A stretch of 64,000 nucleotides of DNA from Molanna angustata (GCA_963576475.1 OY754974.1:5100274-5164273), one strand, 5' to 3'. Counted from the first letter of the stretch, positions 47,031 to 57,924 are shown. Numbers and translations are program-made. The notes: generated from the letters alone by a model not told the origin.

Positions 47031-48644
47031 ATGATCTGCGACTCTGTGTCGTCTCCTGTGGGACACATTGTGCCGCCAGCTCTCTCTCGATACTCGTCCA
47101 CCATGTCCGAAACTCGCTCTAAATTTGAATTAAAGGAAATTAAAATTACGGACATAGAAAAAACTATTTCATCACTGAAAACAAACAGTGCACCTGGGAA
47201 AGATAATATTTCATCAAAAACACTCAAAATACTACAGCAAGAACTATGTGAACCACTAACACACCTTATAAACTTATCAATAAAAAAAGGAGAATTTCCA
47301 AACATACTTAAACAAGGAACAATATTACCGATTCACAAAAATGGTAGTAAGGAAGAAATAAATAATTACAGACCAATAAGTTTACTAAATTCAATGTCAA
47401 AAATTTTGGAAAAGGTAATAAAGAAGCAACTGATGAACTATTTAAACAAATATGACATCCTCTCTAAAAACCAATACGGTTTCAGAGAAAATAAAAGTAC
47501 CTCAGATGCAATTTCGTATGTCACTGACCATATAAAAGAATTAATGGATAAAGGCAACAAGTGTCTTGCAGTTTTTATTGACCTAACCAAAGCTTTTGAT
47601 ACCATTAACCACAATTTGCTCTTCAAAAAGCTTGAAAACATTGGTGTAAAAGATACTTCCCTAAAAATTCTCAAAAATTACATGACATGCAGAAAGCAAT
47701 CTGTAAAAGTGGGAAAGCACATAAGCGAAAACCTAACAATTAACTGTGGTGTGCCTCAGGGAAGTGTATTAGGGCCTATCCTGTTTCTTATATATATGAA
47801 TGACCTATGCAATATTCCCACAAAAGGACATATCATCAGTTATGCTGATGACACAGTTTTCATCTATTACGAAAAAACTTGGAAAAAAGTATACAAAATG
47901 GCTGAAACGGAATTGACAGAAGTAAAAAAATGGCTTGACAGGAACTCTCTGGCACTAAATACAAACAAAACAAAATACATTGCATACAGCATAACCTCCC
48001 GAAATAAACCTAGTGACGAACATAAACTAAGAATTCATGATTACTGTACCGAAAACTTAAGTAATCAACCAACATGTAACTGCCCGATCATTGAACGAAC
48101 AGAGAGCATAAAATATCTAGGAATTATATTTGATGAAAACTTGAGATGGGACTATCACATTGACTGCGTGACATCTAAAATGAATAGATTAATATACTTC
48201 TTTAAATCAATCAGAAATGTTATTGACCTAAAACATTTGAAAAATATATACTATGCTCTTTGTCATTCAATAATGGAATATAGAATTATTGGATGGGGAA
48301 GTGCAACGCCAATAATAATAAAGAAAATAGACATAGCCCAAAAAGCCATTATAAAAGTTATACTTAAGGTACCTATTCGAACGAATACTGAAGAGATTTT
48401 TACTAAATTCAAAGTTCCAACAATTACAAAAATATATGCAAAAAATCTGCTAATATACAAGCTAAAAAGAGAAGACCAATATACTAGCTCACAACAATAT
48501 AAACACACTAGATTAAGTACAACAAATACCTTAAATATACCATATATTAAAACAACTTTTGGACAACGTAGTGTACGATATTTTTCAACAAAACTTTTCA
48601 ATAGTTTACCAACAAATATTAAAAACATCAGTAATGCAAAATAA
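47031..48644 (+). CDS. Reverse transcriptase of a CR1/Jockey-type non-LTR retrotransposon
   Basis: 537 codons without a stop. Visible RT motifs: SAPGKDNIS near residue 53, PIHKNGS...NNYRPISLLN at 100-120, QYGFRENKS at 148-156, FIDLTKAFD (motif A, Asp catalytic) at 182-190, GVPQGSVLGPILF (motif B) at 240-252, YADDT (motif C, catalytic Asp pair) at 271-275, and KYLGIIFDENLRW at 361-373. The carboxy part ends SVRYFSTKLFNSLPTNI. No endonuclease lies upstream, so the element is 5'-truncated; the first ATG may be flanking DNA and homology seems to start near residue 25-30 (47103). After the TAA at 48642 the same frame continues 26 codons (LRWVYEIDEKILKEI) to another TAA at 48723, so this stop is probably a single premature mutation. 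Exact clade uncertain. Confidence 0.93.
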   Translation: MICDSVSSPVGHIVPPALSRYSSTMSETRSKFELKEIKITDIEKTISSLKTNSAPGKDNISSKTLKILQQELCEPLTHLINLSIKKGEFPNILKQGTILPIHKNGSKEEINNYRPISLLNSMSKILEKVIKKQLMNYLNKYDILSKNQYGFRENKSTSDAISYVTDHIKELMDKGNKCLAVFIDLTKAFDTINHNLLFKKLENIGVKDTSLKILKNYMTCRKQSVKVGKHISENLTINCGVPQGSVLGPILFLIYMNDLCNIPTKGHIISYADDTVFIYYEKTWKKVYKMAETELTEVKKWLDRNSLALNTNKTKYIAYSITSRNKPSDEHKLRIHDYCTENLSNQPTCNCPIIERTESIKYLGIIFDENLRWDYHIDCVTSKMNRLIYFFKSIRNVIDLKHLKNIYYALCHSIMEYRIIGWGSATPIIIKKIDIAQKAIIKVILKVPIRTNTEEIFTKFKVPTITKIYAKNLLIYKLKREDQYTSSQQYKHTRLSTTNTLNIPYIKTTFGQRSVRYFSTKLFNSLPTNIKNISNAK

Positions 48645-49182
48645 TTTAAAAAACTATCACTAAGATGGGTTTATGAAATAGATGAAAAAATCCTTAAGGA
48701 AATAATTCTTCCAAATAAAATGTAAATGCACTATTACAAACAACAGAATAGACAATTGAAAAAAAGTGAAACAAATAATTTATTTCCACAATTTTTGGTT
48801 GTGTGTGCATGACTCAAAATGAAATATTGTATTTAGAAGGAAAGATGCATACGTTTTGAATGCGTAGCGTATATATGTACATGTACTTATATTATATGTA
48901 AATGTATCTATAAATATACAACGTAATAGACAATAACATAAAACTAGCTCACCTTAGCACAGGCTATGCCTAGTGAGGGGGCTAGTAACAAAGATACAAA
49001 CAAAAAGATATGGCTTAAACTATGCAAGCACCAGTGAAGTGGTAAATTGATATTTATTGAAATGAGATAACTTATATTTACATTGTATGTTAACTATGTA
49101 TGAATAAGCTTATATTATCTTAAGATATTTTGTATCTCATATAAACTGTATATTTTTGGATAGAAATAAATAAATAAAATAA
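47103..49182 (+). mobile_element. CR1/Jockey-type LINE, 5'-truncated, with 3' UTR and tail
   Basis: The RT ORF is followed by a roughly 450-bp AT-rich 3' UTR (48726-49165) and the tail AAATAAATAAATAAAATAAAT. The 5' edge is uncertain (47030-47110). I could not find a clear target duplication: GTCGCCATGATCTGC at 47026 and GTCGCCAGTGGTCTGC at 49184 are similar but imperfect. One of the youngest-looking LINE copies here by ORF integrity. Confidence 0.8.
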
Positions 49183-49438
49183 ATGTCGCCAGTGGTCTGC
49201 ATCTCGTGGTTTTGAGGGGAAACCGAGCACAGTTTAGACGGAGTAGGTGTCCTTCATACCATAGTTGTAAAACCGAGGTTTTTTTTTTGACGTGGAAATT
49301 AAGCTGTTATTTTGAAAAACGACGTAAATCATATAAAATTTGTATCCTCCTGAGAAATTGAACTTTGTTCCCTTAACATCTTATTCAATTGAATAAAAGT
49401 TATAATTTAGTTCTGTACACAAAATTATGGCTTATTTA
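49183..49438. other. Unassigned flank
   Basis: No recognisable feature. Confidence 0.35.
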
Positions 49439-49439
49439 T

Positions 49440-49975
49440 TTCCGCATATCTGAAAGAAAGATTTCAATCGTTGGCCTCTCATGGACTCCCACTTCAGTCT
49501 AGAGAGGAAAGAACCCTTGCCATCCCACCTCACATTACAGAATATTATTCATCTTCCTTCAATATTCATGCTGCCCGGCTGTGTAACAGTTTAGCATTTG
49601 ATATTAGAACTGCCACATCACTTCCAATTTTCAAATCTCGTCTTAAATGCTCACTCTTCATCTCAGTTCCATAACGAACATTTATCCCAATTTCTATTTC
49701 CATCCCTTTTAATCGCTCCTCATCCTCTCCCTTCCCTTTCTGATTTTCCTCTCCTTTCTGAATTTGTGTAATTTCTCACTTTTTGTTTTGCTGCCTTATA
49801 CTGGTTGTGTTATTTTGTATTATTATGATGTAGGTACATGCCGAAACTATGTTTATACTTTTGATCTCAGATGGTTGACTGGAAGAAATTGCCTCCAGGC
49901 AATAAGTCCGCCATTAGCACTATGTAATTTTATGTATGTACAAAAAAAGTGTTAAATAAATAAATTAATTAAATT
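49440..49975 (+). mobile_element. CR1/Jockey-type LINE 3' end with conserved hairpin (family F)
   Basis: The frame 49471-49674 reads LAIPPHITEYYSSSFNIHAA, RLCNSLAFDIRTATSLPIFK, a typical RT carboxy end (RLWNxLPxxIR). The 3' UTR holds TGGTTGACTGGAAGAAATTG, the perfect hairpin ATTGCC-TCCA-GGCAAT (49888-49903), AAGTCCGCCATTAGC and the tail GTTAAATAAATAAATT. It is the clearest link between the shared hairpin and a LINE ORF. Confidence 0.85.
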
Positions 49976-50318
49976 TAATTACTTTATTACAAAATTAAAA
50001 GATCTCAATGGCACTAAAAAAATACAATAAAAAAATAATCGATCATCATACGTTTATATATTTTTTTAACAAATTTTGAAATATTGTTTCATAGTAGTCT
50101 CGAATTTAAAAAAAAATGATTCATTCAAAATTAGGATTATTCGTGATCCTAGTTGTTGTTTAAATAACCCTTTCAGCGCAAACAACGTATACATAGCCAA
50201 CAAATGCATTAAAATCCTACCGATCCAGTTATCTAACAAATGGGTTTCCCCTTAATATGCAATGGAAAATTGTCTGTATTAAATGAAAAGTTATAACATG
50301 GCTATGGCGATAGTAATA
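49976..50318. other. Unassigned AT-rich stretch
   Basis: No gene or named repeat. Confidence 0.4.
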
Positions 50319-50319
50319 T

Positions 50320-50698
50320 TGTCTTTATATATATAATTTTTATGTACGTGTGTATGTCACTGCATCCTTACTAAACGGATAGATCGATTTTGATGAATTT
50401 ATTTCTGTGTATTTGAGTGGGTGTCTGAATGGTACAAAATGCGAAAGGTATAATACTTCTGCACGCGTGTCACTGAAGTCCTAAATAAACGCCTTTGCGA
50501 TTTTGATTAAAAATTCTCTGGTGTCACGCATGTGTCGTGCTTCATTTTATAAGATATTGTACACCCGCACACCTGTCGCTGGTAAATTCACACTGTCGGA
50601 TAAGCCGTGATGGTGTTTGGTTATTTTTATGTTTGTTAAACCAGCTAATAGCGGGAAAGCCAACGTTCGGGCAGGACAACGTCTGTCGGGTCCGCTAG
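50320..50698 (+). mobile_element. Helitron-like non-autonomous element, 3' end in CTAG
   Basis: The segment ends GACAACGTCTGTCGGGTCCG-CTAG (50695-50698) followed by T, the CTRR/T end of Helitrons, with a small GGAC/GTCC hairpin upstream. Near the start, CCTTACTAAACGGATAGATCG and TTTTGATGAATTTA are widespread in such insect elements. The 5' boundary is uncertain. It contains a family J fragment. No Rep/helicase. Confidence 0.65.
50520..50618 (+). mobile_element. Family J fragment inside the Helitron-like element
   Basis: GCATGTGTCGTGCTTCATTT, TACACCCGCACACCTGTCGC and TAAGCCGTGATGG match the 3' half of J in its forward orientation. Confidence 0.65.
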
Positions 50699-50699
50699 T

Positions 50700-51765
50700 G
50701 TTGTTCGCAAGTTAATAGTTACACATTAAACTACGCACTATATCAATTAACACTTGTATAACAAAGCTTGCTAATGACGTAAACATTTTTTATTTCGCAA
50801 AACAAGAGAATAACTAGTACCTACGTCGCTATTGTATTGCACTTTTTAGAAAAAAATGAACCTTAAAAAAATATTTAAATTTTGTTTTGCAAAACGTAAT
50901 TTCGTATTAATCATAGAATGTACTTTGAGAATTTTAGCGATTAAGACAGTTAAATTGTCAAACTACATTTACCTTAGAAGTAAAAAATATATAGGTAAAG
51001 TCTGATTTTTTTTTTAAGTGCCAATTCTATACATAAACAAAAAAAATGCATAGTATTTACGCATGTAAATGTATTAGTAGATTCGTGGTTGCTGATTGGT
51101 TTACACCATTTGGTGTCCTTAACAACAAACATCAACAAACCCGACAGTACGTATCTATCTCTCGAAGTGAGCGCACGTTTGATTTTTTATGGTGACCATG
51201 CGTTCTAAATTAAGAATTTCATTTTTTATTTCTAACTTATGTATTTTATTTTTTGTTTAATATCGATATATAATTATTATTATAAACATGTGTTATCACC
51301 ATCTTAGTATAGAATAAGTGTCCATTATTTATTTGTATTAGTTACATAGATATATTATTTATGTATGTGTGTTTGCCTCAATGAACTATTATGTAAATAT
51401 TTTGTATAATATAATTTATTATTTTGTAAAATAATATGTAACTGTTTATTATTATAAGGATTAATTACTTCATAATGTATTATTTTATTTTCCTAATAAA
51501 AAGTATCAAATAAATATTTTGTTTAAATATTACTTTCCCAGGAGATGCCCATTAACATTTGCAGAAAATACCTAATAATATAGACCCATTAAAGCCGCAT
51601 GGTACCGGGAGTAAGAATAGGTATGAAAAGATTTGAAGGTTTTGAAGATATATGCATGTGAAAGTTACAACAGTTTTATATCATGAAATGATAAAAAAAA
51701 TCCCAATATTTTTTTTCTTTTACACCATGGTCACCCTATGAGCTTTGGCACTCTTAAAAAAATCA
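50700..51765. other. Unassigned AT-rich region
   Basis: No gene or named repeat. Confidence 0.4.
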
Positions 51766-51975
51766 GACTTTAAGTATGTCGATCATTGAAAAAGGAGTGC
51801 ATTGTCGTATGTATATTTGTTTTATACCAAGTACTTTGTATTTTTTAAATAACTTTATACATGGATAGTCCCTAGGCCATTTGTTGATTACTTTTACTAT
51901 ATTTTTGTGCGCGCTTTGTAAAGGTTCTATAATAGTATTGACATATCCACCCCCCACAATTATTGAAAATGACAA
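51763..51975 (-). mobile_element. LINE RT carboxy-terminal remnant
   Basis: The minus frame contains GGGYVNTIIEPLQSAHKN, VINKWPRDYPCIKLF and YKVLGIKQIYIRQ. This matches the usual RT thumb order GWGG...LEPLQ...ALKxI...KPRxYP...LxVLxIxQLY. Only about 70 codons remain. Confidence 0.7.
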
Positions 51976-52043
51976 GATAGACTGACAAAATATACTACTT
52001 TTAATACACTATGAAAATATATATCTAATACATCTGAATAGAT

Positions 52044-53099
52044 CGAATATTTTTATTATTGCATATGCGCAAACATTGGATTTTTTTCCCTGTCGGGAGT
52101 CAAATATATTTTTTAACAGATTTTTAATTATCTCAATAGAGACGAAATTGGAATTTTTACTGTAGGAGAACCGGGAAATCAAGGCACTTACAGGGCTTAC
52201 GACCTGTCATCGGCTGGTTTACGTGATCACTTTATACGCTTGCGCAACGTTCATCAATTATGCCTTTTTAATGAGATCCCTATCAATTCAATTTTTTGAA
52301 AGTTCTATATATTGCGATTCTGAAATTATTTTTGCTTGAAAATAAGGATTTTTACTACAGCCATCTATGTATGTGTGAAATTATGAACAACATTCTTATT
52401 ATTTTTATTTATTTTTGTTGTAACGCCATCTATTGAGAGAATTGTTTTTTTGTAAATAATGAGAGCAACAATTCTTATACCTGAGGTGACAATGCATTTT
52501 TCGCATAGAAGTCACCCCTGAATTGCGCTAGACTTATAAGGTCCTTTTTTTTGTCTTATTTACCTACTTGTACCAATGTGTAAGTAATAGAATATTTTTA
52601 TTATTGCATATGCGCAAAAATTGGATTTTTTTCCTTGTCGGGAGTCAAAGATATTTTTTAACAGATTTTTAATTATCTCAATAGAGACGAAGTTTGAATA
52701 TTTACTGTATGAGAACCGGGCGAAAAATGCATTGTCACCTCAGGTATAATATTTGTTGCTCTCATTATTTACAAAAAAACCAATTCTCTCAATAGATGGC
52801 GTTACAACAAAAATAAATAAAAATATTAAGAATGTTGTTCATTATTTCACACATAGATGGCTGTAGTAAAAATCCTTATTTTCAAGCAAAAAGAATTTCA
52901 GTATTGCAATATATAGAACTTTCAAAAAATTGATTCGATATAGATCTCATTAAAAAGGCATAATTGGTGAACGTTGCGCAAGCGCATAAAGTGATCACGT
53001 GAATCGGCCGATGACAGGTCGTAAGCCCTGTAGGTGCCTTGATTTCCCGGTTATCCTACAGTAAATATTCCAACTTCGTCTCTATTGAGATAATTAAAA
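52044..53099 (-). mobile_element. Family E dimer with inverted 5' part and 12-bp target duplication
   Basis: Flanked by ATCTGAATAGAT (52032-52043 and 53100-53111). In minus orientation the 3' end CAATAATAAAAATATTCG lies at 52044. 52044-52722 holds more than one unit in minus orientation (the block with GCATATGCGCAAA repeats 545 bp apart). 52723-53099 is the same sequence in plus orientation, from GCGAAAAATGCATTGTCACC to CTATTGAGATAATTAAAA. The inverted 5' part overlaps the 3' part by about 45 bp of element sequence. Confidence 0.88.
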
Positions 53100-53111
53100 A
53101 TCTGAATAGAT

Positions 53112-54868
53112 GTTTAGAAATTAAAAACACGATAAACTATAAACTTCTTAAAGTGTAAAAAGGAAACAAATTAATTAGCAAAAGGTTTAAAAAATGCCAC
53201 AACGAAAGAATACAATCTCGTAAACTTTTTCCAGCATCGTAGTTTGAAACTATGCGAGAGGAGATCAGATTAATTTTCCCTCTCGTAATTTGCATAATAA
53301 ATCTAAAGAGTGGAGTCTCCAATATCCAAGGGCGTGATTTGCAGTCGGTTCGATACAAGATAGACAAAAATGAGGCCGTTATTAGGGGTGGAAACATCCA
53401 AAAAAGATAGGGATGAAACTGTTGGAGATATCAAAGGACCCCTGACCACTGGTCTGACTGCCCATCCCTAGCCCTTAGTGTTTCTGTGTGTGTGTGGCGT
53501 ACTGATTTATTTTTATTGCCGGTCACCGTGTTAATTTTTGAATTAAACAGGGGGTGTGATATATCCTATTTAGTGCGAAACTATAATTCCTGCATAACCC
53601 AATAGCCATCTCGAGCGGCAACAAAATCAACGAATTACGTTCTATCAATATTACTCTCGATTTTTCATACATATTTTTTTATTTCTAAATCATTAATGTT
53701 CCGTCAGTGAGCAAAATTATAAGTCTTTCTAGATGTCAATAAACTATAGAAAAATTTTATATTACTTGAAAATTGATGATGAATTCCTTTAAAAGATTTT
53801 TTTTAATTACTCCATAACTTTAAGGAGGCATACAAACCTCAACACTCCAGTTTGATATCAAATTTCTCAAATATGTTAAACAGTGTGTTGATAAAAAATT
53901 CCATTAATATTCCAAACATATCTCTAGTCACTAGTGAATGCTAGTCACATGACGTCAAAATTCAGCCTGAATTCACATAAATGAGATATAAAAAATATTC
54001 CATTTTAAGTGTTATATGGTCCTCTTAAGGTATCAATACTCTGAACTTTGCTTATTATACCGATGCATTTTGACGGTAGGTATTTGAATTCCAATACTTT
54101 TAAGGTTAAGTCTATACAAAATAAAATAACTTTTTATTACAAAAAAAATGTAGTTGAAGATAATTTGGCTGCTGGCTCAACATTAAATATTCTACTAAAT
54201 TGGGCGGCTAATTCAACCCTTAGTCGGTTGGCCGCATGTGGCTAACGATAAATAAAATGGGATTATGAATGTCACGTAGGAAGAAATTGCAACAATTAAG
54301 TGTGACAATAATATTCCTAGTAAATGGCCGATAGGAACTGTAATTTAGACAGCACAATTAAATGTATTTGCATCTACAATCCTATCATAGTTTTTATTGA
54401 CATTTTATGTTAATTGGTGAGCTTTGTTTTATTCTCCACAACTTATGTATGTACGTTGCTGGGGAAAGTTTTAGAGAGTTTACAGTATTCAAGTCTTATA
54501 TTATGTTATGAGCTGTTCCCAACAATTCTTAGCGAAGTTATATTTATATTTAAAAACGCAAAAGAAGTAGTATTCATATTTAAAAACGAAAATAAATTGT
54601 TAAATTTATTTATTTTATGCAAAATGATGGGATCCATTCCGAAGATTTGAGTCACTAAAACCAAAAATGTGTTCACCAGAACTGTTAGTTACAACTATAT
54701 CCATTTTATAATACAAAAGTGATTTTCTTTTATAATTATCATTTCATTAAACTTTGGTTATTTTATTCAATATTCAGAATAGTAAAAAAAAATACAATGA
54801 ATAAATTTTACATTTAAAATTTTAGTGCGTTTTCAGAACAGAAACCATTGTTTATTTCAAACTGAATC
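53112..54868. other. Unassigned region
   Basis: 53130-53660 is slightly less AT-rich; a minus frame of 86 codons has no recognisable motif. The rest is AT-rich with no named feature. Confidence 0.35.
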
Positions 54869-55107
54869 GCACCTTTATTTTCATAGTGACACTATACAAA
54901 ATTGTAAATATTAATTTTTAATTTTTATAACCAGCTAAGTATTTTAGATGAGCGCTATCTATTGAATACAGAAACACCAGATCACTCGTTCAAATATTTA
55001 CCACCAATTGGCATTTTTGCGATTTGTATTTTTTCAAATTAAATAAAAAGATCCAAAACTTCAATCCCTTATGGTGAAAAATTTTTTTTTTGTTTAGTAT
55101 CACTATG

Positions 55108-56092
55108 TATATGAAGGATGTATAGAGAATGGACTTAGGATGAATGCCAGCAAATCAAAGACAATGGTCTTTGAAAAGAGTGAAAGCAGAACAGCGTGTA
55201 AAATAAGAGTAGAGAACGAATGGCTCGAGCAAGTCGACGAATATGTATACTTGGGAAGCATATTTCAACGGAACGGACGACTCGATAAAGAGATCGAAAG
55301 AAGAGTTATGGCAGGAAACAGTGAATGGAGCACTAAGACCAATTATGAATGATCGCAACATATCAAAGGATGCCAAAGTTGCCATTCATAACGCCATCGT
55401 AGTGCCAACCTTGACGTATGCAAGTGAAACCTGGACATGGCAGAAGTCGCATGAAAGTAGAATAAATGCAGTTGAAATGAGATCGTTAAGAAGGATTAAC
55501 TAATACTGAAGGGCAAGATAGAAGGTCGCCGAGGGACTGGAAGGAGACAGATGTCCTGGCTGCGCAACATTAGGGAATGGACCGGCTTCAGGACCGTGGA
55601 ACAGATATTCCGGGCAGCACAGGACAGAGAGGGATTTGCTAGAGTGATAGCCGACGTTGGGGGTTCCTGACATGGCACCGCAAGAAGAAGAAGAAGAAGG
55701 ATTTGTAATAGAACGATGTATGACCGGGTAAGAAATGAGGACATAGGGAAAGAATGTAAGATGAAGAAAGATGTCATTACTAGAATGAAAGTGAACACAT
55801 TGAGATGGTTTGGTCACATGAGGAGAATGAATGAGGAGCGCCTGACGAAGAAAATATACAGAGCGGAAAGGAATGGAATGAGAGGTCGGGGACGCCCAAG
55901 AAAGGGATGGCACGACCATGTGAACGAAATTTTGAAAGACGGAAATGTTAGAAGTGTGAGCAATAGACTAATATGTATGAGACGATGCATGAATGTGGAC
56001 CAGGCGAGGGATGCGTGCCAGGATAGAAAATGTGGCGTTCGGTTCTCTCTGCCTACCCCGCAAGGGACATGGCGTTATGGTATATATGTATG
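55108..56092 (+). mobile_element. RTE-type LINE (family G), 5'-truncated, with 13-bp target duplication
   Basis: Flanked by TAGTATCACTATG (55095-55107 and 56093-56105). The ORF is broken. First segment (55140-55320): MNASKSKTMVF, EYVYLGSIFQRNGRLDKEIE. After a frameshift near 55320: KVAIHNAIVVPTLTYASETW and INAVEMRSLRRI. The ORF is then interrupted by a 196-bp insert and resumes with MYDRVRNEDIGKECK, LRWFGHMRRMNEERLTKK and GRGRPRKGWHDH. The 3' end is CTGCCTACCCCGCAAGGGAC, GATGG and a TATATGTATG tail. The RT catalytic core is missing. Confidence 0.92.
55498..55693 (+). mobile_element. Second RTE-type LINE tail inserted within family G
   Basis: Reads LKGKIEGRRGTGRRQMSWLR, REWTGFRTVEQIFRAA and ends in a GCAAGAAGAAGAAGAAG tail. 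Flanking AAGAAGGATT (55488-55497, 55694-55703) is the target duplication, though the right copy merges with the tail. Homologous to the minus-strand fragment at 58462-58660. Confidence 0.88.
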
Positions 56093-56118
56093 TAGTATCA
56101 CTATGAAAATAAAGGTGC

Positions 56119-56580
56119 AAAATATTATGGATAGGTATGTAAGTACTGTTTTAGCGAATTAATTACTTCTATGTTTGTGTCAGTTTATTGGAGAACTCCA
56201 TAATTACATAAACTCCCATTTTGGTTTTCTATTTTTCTTTGTATTTTTCTGATTTTTCTTATTTTTCTGATCGTTTTGAATTTATATATAGATTATCTTT
56301 ACCACCAAATTTCCCATTCTGACGATGCACGATATGAGGTGATACCGGTGAATGGGAGTCGAGTCTGCGGATTTAATTTGATAGATCGAAAAACTATAAA
56401 ATATTTTTTTGTAAATAGTTATCATGTAGAGATAGAAATGGCGACCTTTGTGATGAACTGAATAGCTAACCTTTTTTTATGTTTCAGTTTTACATCATCA
56501 TCACTGGACCCTAGCTTCCTCCAAAATCGTCTCCTTCCCTGAATTTACCTACAGAATAATAATAAATGGTTAAATTTGAT
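56119..56580. other. Unassigned stretch
   Basis: No supported gene or repeat. Confidence 0.35.
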
Positions 56581-56581
56581 T

Positions 56582-56720
56582 CTGCCGTGGCGTCGTGGGT
56601 TCATTTTCCAGCAGAGGAGAAATTCATTTAAAAATATTTTTCTCGCAAATCTTAGGTACATCTCAGGACTTAGAACACATGTTAGTTTGAACCAATTAAC
56701 CAAAAGTAATTAAAAGAAGG
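56582..56720 (+). mobile_element. SINE family C remnant
   Basis: GTGGGTTCATTTTCCAGCAG and AGGAGAAATTCATTTAAAAA match the B-box region and adjoining block of family C; TTTCTCGCAAAT follows as in copy 1. The 3' hairpin module is lost. Confidence 0.55.
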
Positions 56721-56739
56721 TCAATAAAAAAAACAAAAT

Positions 56740-56822
56740 TAAACTGCCAGGAGATGTTTTAGGAAGAAATTTCTGAAGGCCAAGTCTCTAAAGCTAACGA
56801 CGAAGAAGAAGATGTATTATTG
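56740..56822 (+). mobile_element. RTE 3' tail remnant
   Basis: Degenerate sequence ending AAGCTAACGACGAAGAAGAAG, like other GAA-ended RTE tails here. Confidence 0.4.
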
Positions 56823-56904
56823 TTTAAATTCGATTCAGTGTTAAAATATGTTTAAAAAGTAACTGTTTTATCGGGATATAATATTAAATTTCCAATTTCT
56901 ATAT

Positions 56905-57196
56905 CTGTATGACAGGGTCAGAAATGAGGACATAAGGAAAGAATGTAGGATAAAGAAAGATGTTATTAATAGAATGAAAGTGAACACATTGCCGCCCAAG
57001 GAAGTGATGGCACGTCCATGTGAATGGTAATTTGAAAGACGGAAATGTTAGAAGCATGAACAACAGACGATCATGTATAAGACGATGTATGAATGTTGAC
57101 GAGGCGATGAATGTATGTCAAGATAGAAGTAAGTGGCTTTCGGTTCTCTATGCCTACCCCGTGAGGGACATGGCGTGATGGTATGTATGTATGTAA
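56905..57196 (+). mobile_element. RTE-type LINE 3' end (family G), internally deleted
   Basis: CTGTATGACAGGGTCAGAAAT, GAATGAAAGTGAACACATTG, then a jump (the segment with LRWFGHMRR is missing) to CCGCCCAAGGAAGTGATGGC, TATGAATGTTGACGAGGC, CTATGCCTACCCCGTGAGGG and GGCGTGATGGTATGTATGTA. Lies about 800 bp from the larger G copy. Confidence 0.82.
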
Positions 57197-57199
57197 GAA

Positions 57200-57920
57200 T
57201 AAAATTTAATAGTTAAACATACGGAAGCTTTGTGTTAAACATACGGAACCTTCAATCTATTGAAGAAATGCAGGTTATTAAACCTTTGATAATGATCACC
57301 ATGATTCACAGTAGCCGTTTTGTAAATATCAATGAAAAAATATTTTAAATAAAATTAAAGTTTTCAAATAGAATTAATTTAATGACACATTTTATCTCGT
57401 TTTAATTTTAAAATAACGTGTGGCGTTATCCAACCATAAAGCAAACGCTATTTTTATTTTTTTAAACAATCATTTCTATTTTTATCAATTTTATTTATTT
57501 AAGTGCTGAACAAGAGAGTTTTCACCAATGCCATACTCCTACATACTTCACCGAGACTTCTAATAATAAATTAATTTAATTATTTATATATTATTCTAAT
57601 AATATATATAGAAATAAATAAATAACATTCTATTTTAATGCGTCAACAGATTGGTAAATGATATTAAATTTTGCAAATAAAATAGTTTGCGATATAGATG
57701 CAAACGAGGAGGTATCAACAAACTTGAACGCCTTCAAAATGTTTGCATTCGTTATACCTTCATCTAAAAAAATGATCATATTTCTACCGTAATCTTTTCC
57801 ATTGGCCCAATACACGAAAACGCCGTTATATTCATACCCTGTCATTGTTTTACTATGTCCATTCTAATCCAAACTTACTTCTGTATCTCTAAAATAAATT
57901 CACTTATATTTAAACCCACA
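57200..57920. other. Unassigned AT-rich region
   Basis: The minus frame 57630-57845 (71 codons, MTGYEYNGVFVYWANGKDYG) reads like protein but has no family I can name. No repeats recognised. Confidence 0.35.
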
Positions 57921-57924
57921 GGCA

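Larger units (their letters stand above)
54869..56118. mobile_element. MITE with 21-bp perfect terminal inverted repeats, split by an RTE insertion
   Basis: GCACCTTTATTTTCATAGTG at 54869-54888 is mirrored at 56099-56118 (perfect over 21 bp, similar for about 30). Removing the RTE and one copy of its target duplication leaves an element of about 250 bp. I see no clear target duplication outside the inverted repeats, so the superfamily is unassigned. Confidence 0.7.

Noticed and set aside
47020..49205. GTCGCCATGATCTGC / GTCGCCAGTGGTCTGC as the target duplication of the main LINE
   Set aside because: Several mismatches over about 16 bp are hard to reconcile with an otherwise well-preserved ORF, and the left copy does not lie at the apparent 5' edge of homology.
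52120..53103. Family E as a DNA transposon with long terminal inverted repeats
   Set aside because: Other copies (38927, 40668, 15165) are direct, not inverted, and target duplications vary from 9 to 15 bp. This fits retroposition better, though it is not excluded.
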